In this document: piece after piece, positions 12,742 through 15,461 of the stretch
How the letters are laid out: every line of letters starts with the position of its first letter
How positions within the stretch are numbered: the stretch's first letter is position 1
NCBI GenBank assembly: GCA_964413525.1
Contig: CAYPTI010000037.1
Span: 1-15,461, forward strand
Source of the DNA: CAYPTI01 sp964413525 [NCBI: uncultured bacterium]
GTDB lineage: Bacteria; T1Sed10-126
Reading direction: 5' to 3'
Length of the DNA stretch: 15,461 nt
Program-made: the position numbers and the translations under genes
Notes under the pieces: generated by a model
Told to the model about the DNA's origin: nothing
The model's input: only the letters and a program-made list of their open reading frames with translations
Database searches by the model: none

Positions 12742-14523
12742 GGCGATGTCGTCGGTAATGCCGGCGATGTCCGTCAGTTCATCGATCTCCGCTTCCCGCG
12801 CACGGGCCGGGCTTCCAAACGTTTCAACCAGCTTTTTCAGGCGTTGCTCGCCGATCCCCTTAACCTCGGACAGCCGGGAGTTCAGCATGCCCTGCCGACG
12901 GGTCCGGTGGTAGTCCACGGCGAACCGGTGGGCTTCGTCCCGTATCCGCTGAAACAGCTGAAGGACGGGCGATTCCTCCGGCAGGTCGTAGGGAGCCTCC
13001 CGTCCGTCGACAAACAGGAGTTCCCGTTCCTTGGCCAGCGAGGTAACGGGACAGTCCACCCGTGTTTCGTCCAGCACCTCCCGGGCCGCCGACAGCTGCC
13101 CGCGTCCGCCGTCCACGAAAAACAGGTCCGGCATCGTCCGGTCCTCCTCCCGAAGCCGGTGAACCCGGCGCCGGAGGACCTCCCGCATCGCCCCGTAATC
13201 GTCCCCGTCATCCACCTCCCGGATCTTGAACCGGCGATAGTCCTGCTTCTCCGGTTCGCCGTTAACGAACCGCACCATGCCGGCCACGGTCTCGTTGCCC
13301 TGGGTGTGGCTGATGTCAAATCCTTCGATCACCTGCGGAAGCCGGTCCAGATCGAGCAGATGCTGGCTCACCGACAGGACGTCACCCTCCCGCTTCCGGA
13401 GGGAGATTGATTGTTCGCGAGCCTCCAGCTCGGCGCTGCGTTCGGCCGACCGGATCAGGCGCCGTTTTTCTCCCTGCCGGGGAACCCGGATCTCGACGGA
13501 CCGTCCGGCCCACTCCGCCAGCCGGTCTCCGACCCACTCCTCGTCGGGAAGCTCCTCGGCCACGAGCAGCCGCCGGGGGAGATCGTTCTGTCGTTCGTAG
13601 AAGGTGAGGACAAATTCCTCCAGGGCCTCCCCCGGGTCGGGGGCTTCCGACCGCAGGGTGAATTCCCGCCGGTGGACCATCCGGTGGTCCCGGATCACAA
13701 GCATCACCACGGCCGTGACCGATTCCGCGTGGCCGAGGCCCAGCACGTCCGCGTGTTCCGTGGCCTCGATGAAGGGCTGGTGGTCAACGGTTTCCTCCAG
13801 AGCCTCCAGCCGGTCCCGGTAAATGGAGGCGGCCTCATACCGGTGTTCCTCGGCGTGTTTGTCCATAGTCTCCTCCAGTCGCTCCCGGATCGGTCCGTAG
13901 TTGCCACGGAGGAATTCGCACAGGTCCTCGATCATCTCCCGGTAGCTGTCGACCGACTGTTTCCCGACACAGGGGGCTTCACACTGTTTGATGTGGTAGT
14001 CCAGACAGACGGAAAACCGTTCCTCGTCGCCGCCCGGAGGCAGGTCGTCGTTGCAGGACCGGAACGGGAAGATGTCCCGGATGGTGGAGAGGGTTTTTCG
14101 CATGCTGCCGACGTTGGTGTAGGGACCGAAGTACCTCGCATCGTCGCCGGGGATTTTTTTGCGCGAAGTCAACACCCGGGGGTACGGCTCGTCCATGGTG
14201 ATTTTGATGTACGGGTAGCGCTTGTTGTCCCGGTAGGAAATGTTGAACCGGGGACGGTGGGACTTGATCAGGTCGTACTCGACTTCCAGCGCCTGTTGTT
14301 CGGTTTCAACAGGAATGGTGTCAAAGTCGGCGATCGACTCGCGGAGTTTCTGACGGCGTGGGTGAGGAGAGGAACCCCGGAAATAACTTCGCACCCGATC
14401 GCGCAGGCTCTGCGCTTTGCCGACGTAGATAATCTCCCCCTGCTCGTCCTTCATCAGGTAGACACCGGGCTGATCGGGCAGGTTGTTCAGCATTGACTCA
14501 GTATTACTGGCTTTGTCTGACAT
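12718..14523 (-). CDS. uvrC: UvrABC excinuclease subunit C
   Basis: UvrC makes both incisions around DNA lesions in nucleotide excision repair. The 601-residue protein shows, in order: a GIY-YIG nuclease (PGVYLMKDEQGEIIYVGKA, about 19-37); the four cysteines expected to hold a 4Fe-4S cluster (Cys157 in FRSCNDD, Cys173 in CLDYH, Cys181 and Cys185 in CEAPC); a UVR helix for UvrB contact (RYEAASIYRDRLEALE, about 228-243); the RNase H-like nuclease with GFDISHTQGN (Asp403), FFVDGGRGQ (Asp471) and His532; and tandem helix-hairpin-helices (LSEVKGIGEQRLKKL and LTDIAGITDDIARA, 551-597). All key residues are present and the length is normal. ATG 14523 follows GGAAGGAGG by 6 bases and overlaps the end of rimI by 20 bases. 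It is the last gene of the tsaB-rimI-uvrC operon. Confidence 0.98.
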   Translation of the reverse strand: MSDKASNTESMLNNLPDQPGVYLMKDEQGEIIYVGKAQSLRDRVRSYFRGSSPHPRRQKLRESIADFDTIPVETEQQALEVEYDLIKSHRPRFNISYRDNKRYPYIKITMDEPYPRVLTSRKKIPGDDARYFGPYTNVGSMRKTLSTIRDIFPFRSCNDDLPPGGDEERFSVCLDYHIKQCEAPCVGKQSVDSYREMIEDLCEFLRGNYGPIRERLEETMDKHAEEHRYEAASIYRDRLEALEETVDHQPFIEATEHADVLGLGHAESVTAVVMLVIRDHRMVHRREFTLRSEAPDPGEALEEFVLTFYERQNDLPRRLLVAEELPDEEWVGDRLAEWAGRSVEIRVPRQGEKRRLIRSAERSAELEAREQSISLRKREGDVLSVSQHLLDLDRLPQVIEGFDISHTQGNETVAGMVRFVNGEPEKQDYRRFKIREVDDGDDYGAMREVLRRRVHRLREEDRTMPDLFFVDGGRGQLSAAREVLDETRVDCPVTSLAKERELLFVDGREAPYDLPEESPVLQLFQRIRDEAHRFAVDYHRTRRQGMLNSRLSEVKGIGEQRLKKLVETFGSPARAREAEIDELTDIAGITDDIARAIKQES

Positions 14524-14989
14524 TCCCTTCCTCCTTCCGCCGCTCCATCACGATTGCGTCCTCCTGATTGTCGGAATAATAGGAGGGCTTGCGGCCAATG
14601 TTCCGGTAACCGAGTCCATCGTACAGGGTCCGGGCCGGGGTGTTTGACTCCCGGACCTCCAGTTGAAACGGCCGGTCGTGATCCAGCGATCCGTGCATGG
14701 CGTTCATCAGCCGCCGGGCGATTCCGTTCCGACGGACCTCCCGATCAACAGCAATGGTGGTTATGTGCAGTCGGTCGGGAAGGATCCAGCAACCCACATG
14801 TCCCCGAACCCCGACTCCGTCTTCGTACACGAACCAGCGGCTTCGTGCGTTGTGCTCGACCTCCTCCCGGAGGGCTTCTTCGTCCCACTTTTCCCGGGAA
14901 AACGTGCGCCGTTCCCGGGCGAGAACATTCGCCACGTCCCCGGGGTCCATGCGGCGTACGGTCCCCCGTTCAGACGGTGACTTCGTCAC
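14504..14989 (-). CDS. rimI: Ribosomal-protein-alanine N-acetyltransferase (RimI, GNAT family)
   Basis: RimI-type enzymes acetylate the N-terminal alanine of ribosomal protein S18 and sometimes other proteins. The 161-residue chain has the GNAT fold: first strand and helix TVRRMDPGDVANVLARERRTF (listed in parts: 10-30), acetyl-CoA site TTIAVDREVRRNGIARRL (77-94, with the RRNGIA pyrophosphate loop), and the RimI-typical LEVRESNTPARTLYDGLGY (110-128) and GRKPSYYSDNQEDAIVM (132-148), close to the known YYPDNGEDALVM signature. The start is GTG 14989; ATG 14950 would remove the first beta strand. The ribosome binding site is poor, in line with translational coupling, since the frame overlaps the tsaB end by 20 bases. 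It also overlaps uvrC by 20 bases. tsaB next to rimI is a common bacterial arrangement. Confidence 0.92.
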   Translation of the reverse strand: MTKSPSERGTVRRMDPGDVANVLARERRTFSREKWDEEALREEVEHNARSRWFVYEDGVGVRGHVGCWILPDRLHITTIAVDREVRRNGIARRLMNAMHGSLDHDRPFQLEVRESNTPARTLYDGLGYRNIGRKPSYYSDNQEDAIVMERRKEEGNVRQSQ

Positions 14990-15461
14990 GTTCCCGACTG
15001 CGTTGCGCGTCGCTTTTTCGGACGTACAGCGGCCGGACGCGATCCGGATCGCCGGCCTCGGCCTCCGGATCCTCCCGCTGGATCATACCAACCAGCGGCA
15101 CGGAGAGGGACCGGCTCTGAACCTCCGGATACCAGCGCCAGGCGGCCGGCCACCGGGACGGGTCGAGGGACTGGTCCCGCTGACGGCTGACCACGGTTTC
15201 GGTTCGATCGTCGACCCGGGATCGCAACCGTTCCGGAGTCACCAGTTCCGGCTCCGTTTGGGCCCTCAACCCGGGTTCACCCTGTTCAAATACCTGATGG
15301 TAGAACTGTCCCCGACGGGCATCCAGCAAGACCCGGATCGGTGTCGTTGCGGGATGAACCCACTCGGCCATGAGCCGGAGGGTGGACACGGTAACCAGCG
15401 GCCTGCCGGCCGCCAGTGCCAGGGTCTTGGCGGTGGTCACCGCGAGCCGGATGGCGGTGAA
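14970..15461 (-). CDS. tsaB: tRNA threonylcarbamoyladenosine synthesis protein TsaB (N-terminal part missing)
   Basis: The frame runs from the window edge to the TGA at 14970, about 163 residues. It starts inside the conserved segment FTAIRLAVTTAKTLALAAG, equivalent to SFTGLRIGVATAKGLALA of TsaB, continues with RPLVTVSTLRLMAE and LLDARRGQFYHQVFEQG, and ends with the typical DPDRVRPLYVRKSDAQ. TsaB is an inactive relative of TsaD that, with TsaD and TsaE, forms the complex attaching threonylcarbamoyl to A37 of ANN-decoding tRNAs. The middle of the chain (about 75-130) is poorly conserved, as is normal for the family. It heads the visible operon with rimI and uvrC. Only the first 50-60 residues should be missing, beyond the right edge. 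Confidence 0.9.
   Translation of the reverse strand, partial: FTAIRLAVTTAKTLALAAGRPLVTVSTLRLMAEWVHPATTPIRVLLDARRGQFYHQVFEQGEPGLRAQTEPELVTPERLRSRVDDRTETVVSRQRDQSLDPSRWPAAWRWYPEVQSRSLSVPLVGMIQREDPEAEAGDPDRVRPLYVRKSDAQRSRERDEVTV

Overview
The window is bacterial, GC-rich, and densely packed with chromosomal housekeeping and small membrane or surface protein genes. I see no insertion sequence, integrase, phage gene, CRISPR array, rRNA or tRNA. Seventeen protein genes are supported, two of them cut by the window edges. A bifunctional glmU (N-acetylglucosamine supply), an Hpt phosphorelay protein and a secreted repeat protein resembling the LA_2272 surface family of spirochaetes and some other Gram-negative-type phyla suggest a diderm bacterium. 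Many products are rich in Asp and Glu (UvrC, MgtE, the MscS tail, a 68-residue acidic protein), which would fit a salt-adapted organism. The phylum cannot be fixed from this sequence. Start codons are unusually varied: of the 16 genes whose start is inside the window, three appear to use TTG, three GTG and one possibly CTG, most behind a good GGGAGG-type ribosome binding site.

Layout, left to right. At 1-291 (minus) is the start of an Hpt-domain gene that runs off the edge. After a 430-base gap, 725-1294 (plus) encodes a secreted protein with eight ~15-residue repeats, convergent with a small acidic protein at 1299-1505 (minus). After a 460-base gap comes a translationally coupled glmU-prs operon (minus, 4322-1966), which makes UDP-GlcNAc and PRPP. 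Divergent from it are a Nudix hydrolase (4695-5117) and a nicotinamidase/isochorismatase-fold protein (5206-5832) in which the catalytic cysteine is replaced by glycine. Next is a coupled DUF432-MscS pair (6028-7676), whose start and stop overlap by four bases.

The middle part holds a minus-strand pair, a degenerate macro-domain protein (8835-8329) followed by a DUF2007 protein with a C-terminal membrane anchor (8291-7941). Divergent from it is a membrane-anchored protein with two GYF_2-like domains (9287-9910). An AI-2E/PerM-family permease (11050-9923, minus) and an MgtE magnesium channel (11288-12691, plus) are divergently transcribed. The right end is a minus-strand operon tsaB-rimI-uvrC (15461-12718), in which each neighbouring pair overlaps by exactly 20 bases. 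It links tRNA t6A synthesis, protein N-acetylation and nucleotide excision repair.

I found no clearly new multi-gene system such as a defence island. The observations most worth a second look are the cysteine-less amidase homologue, the DUF432-MscS coupling, the apparent CTG start of mgtE behind a perfect Shine-Dalgarno sequence, and the degenerate macro-domain/DUF2007 pair.
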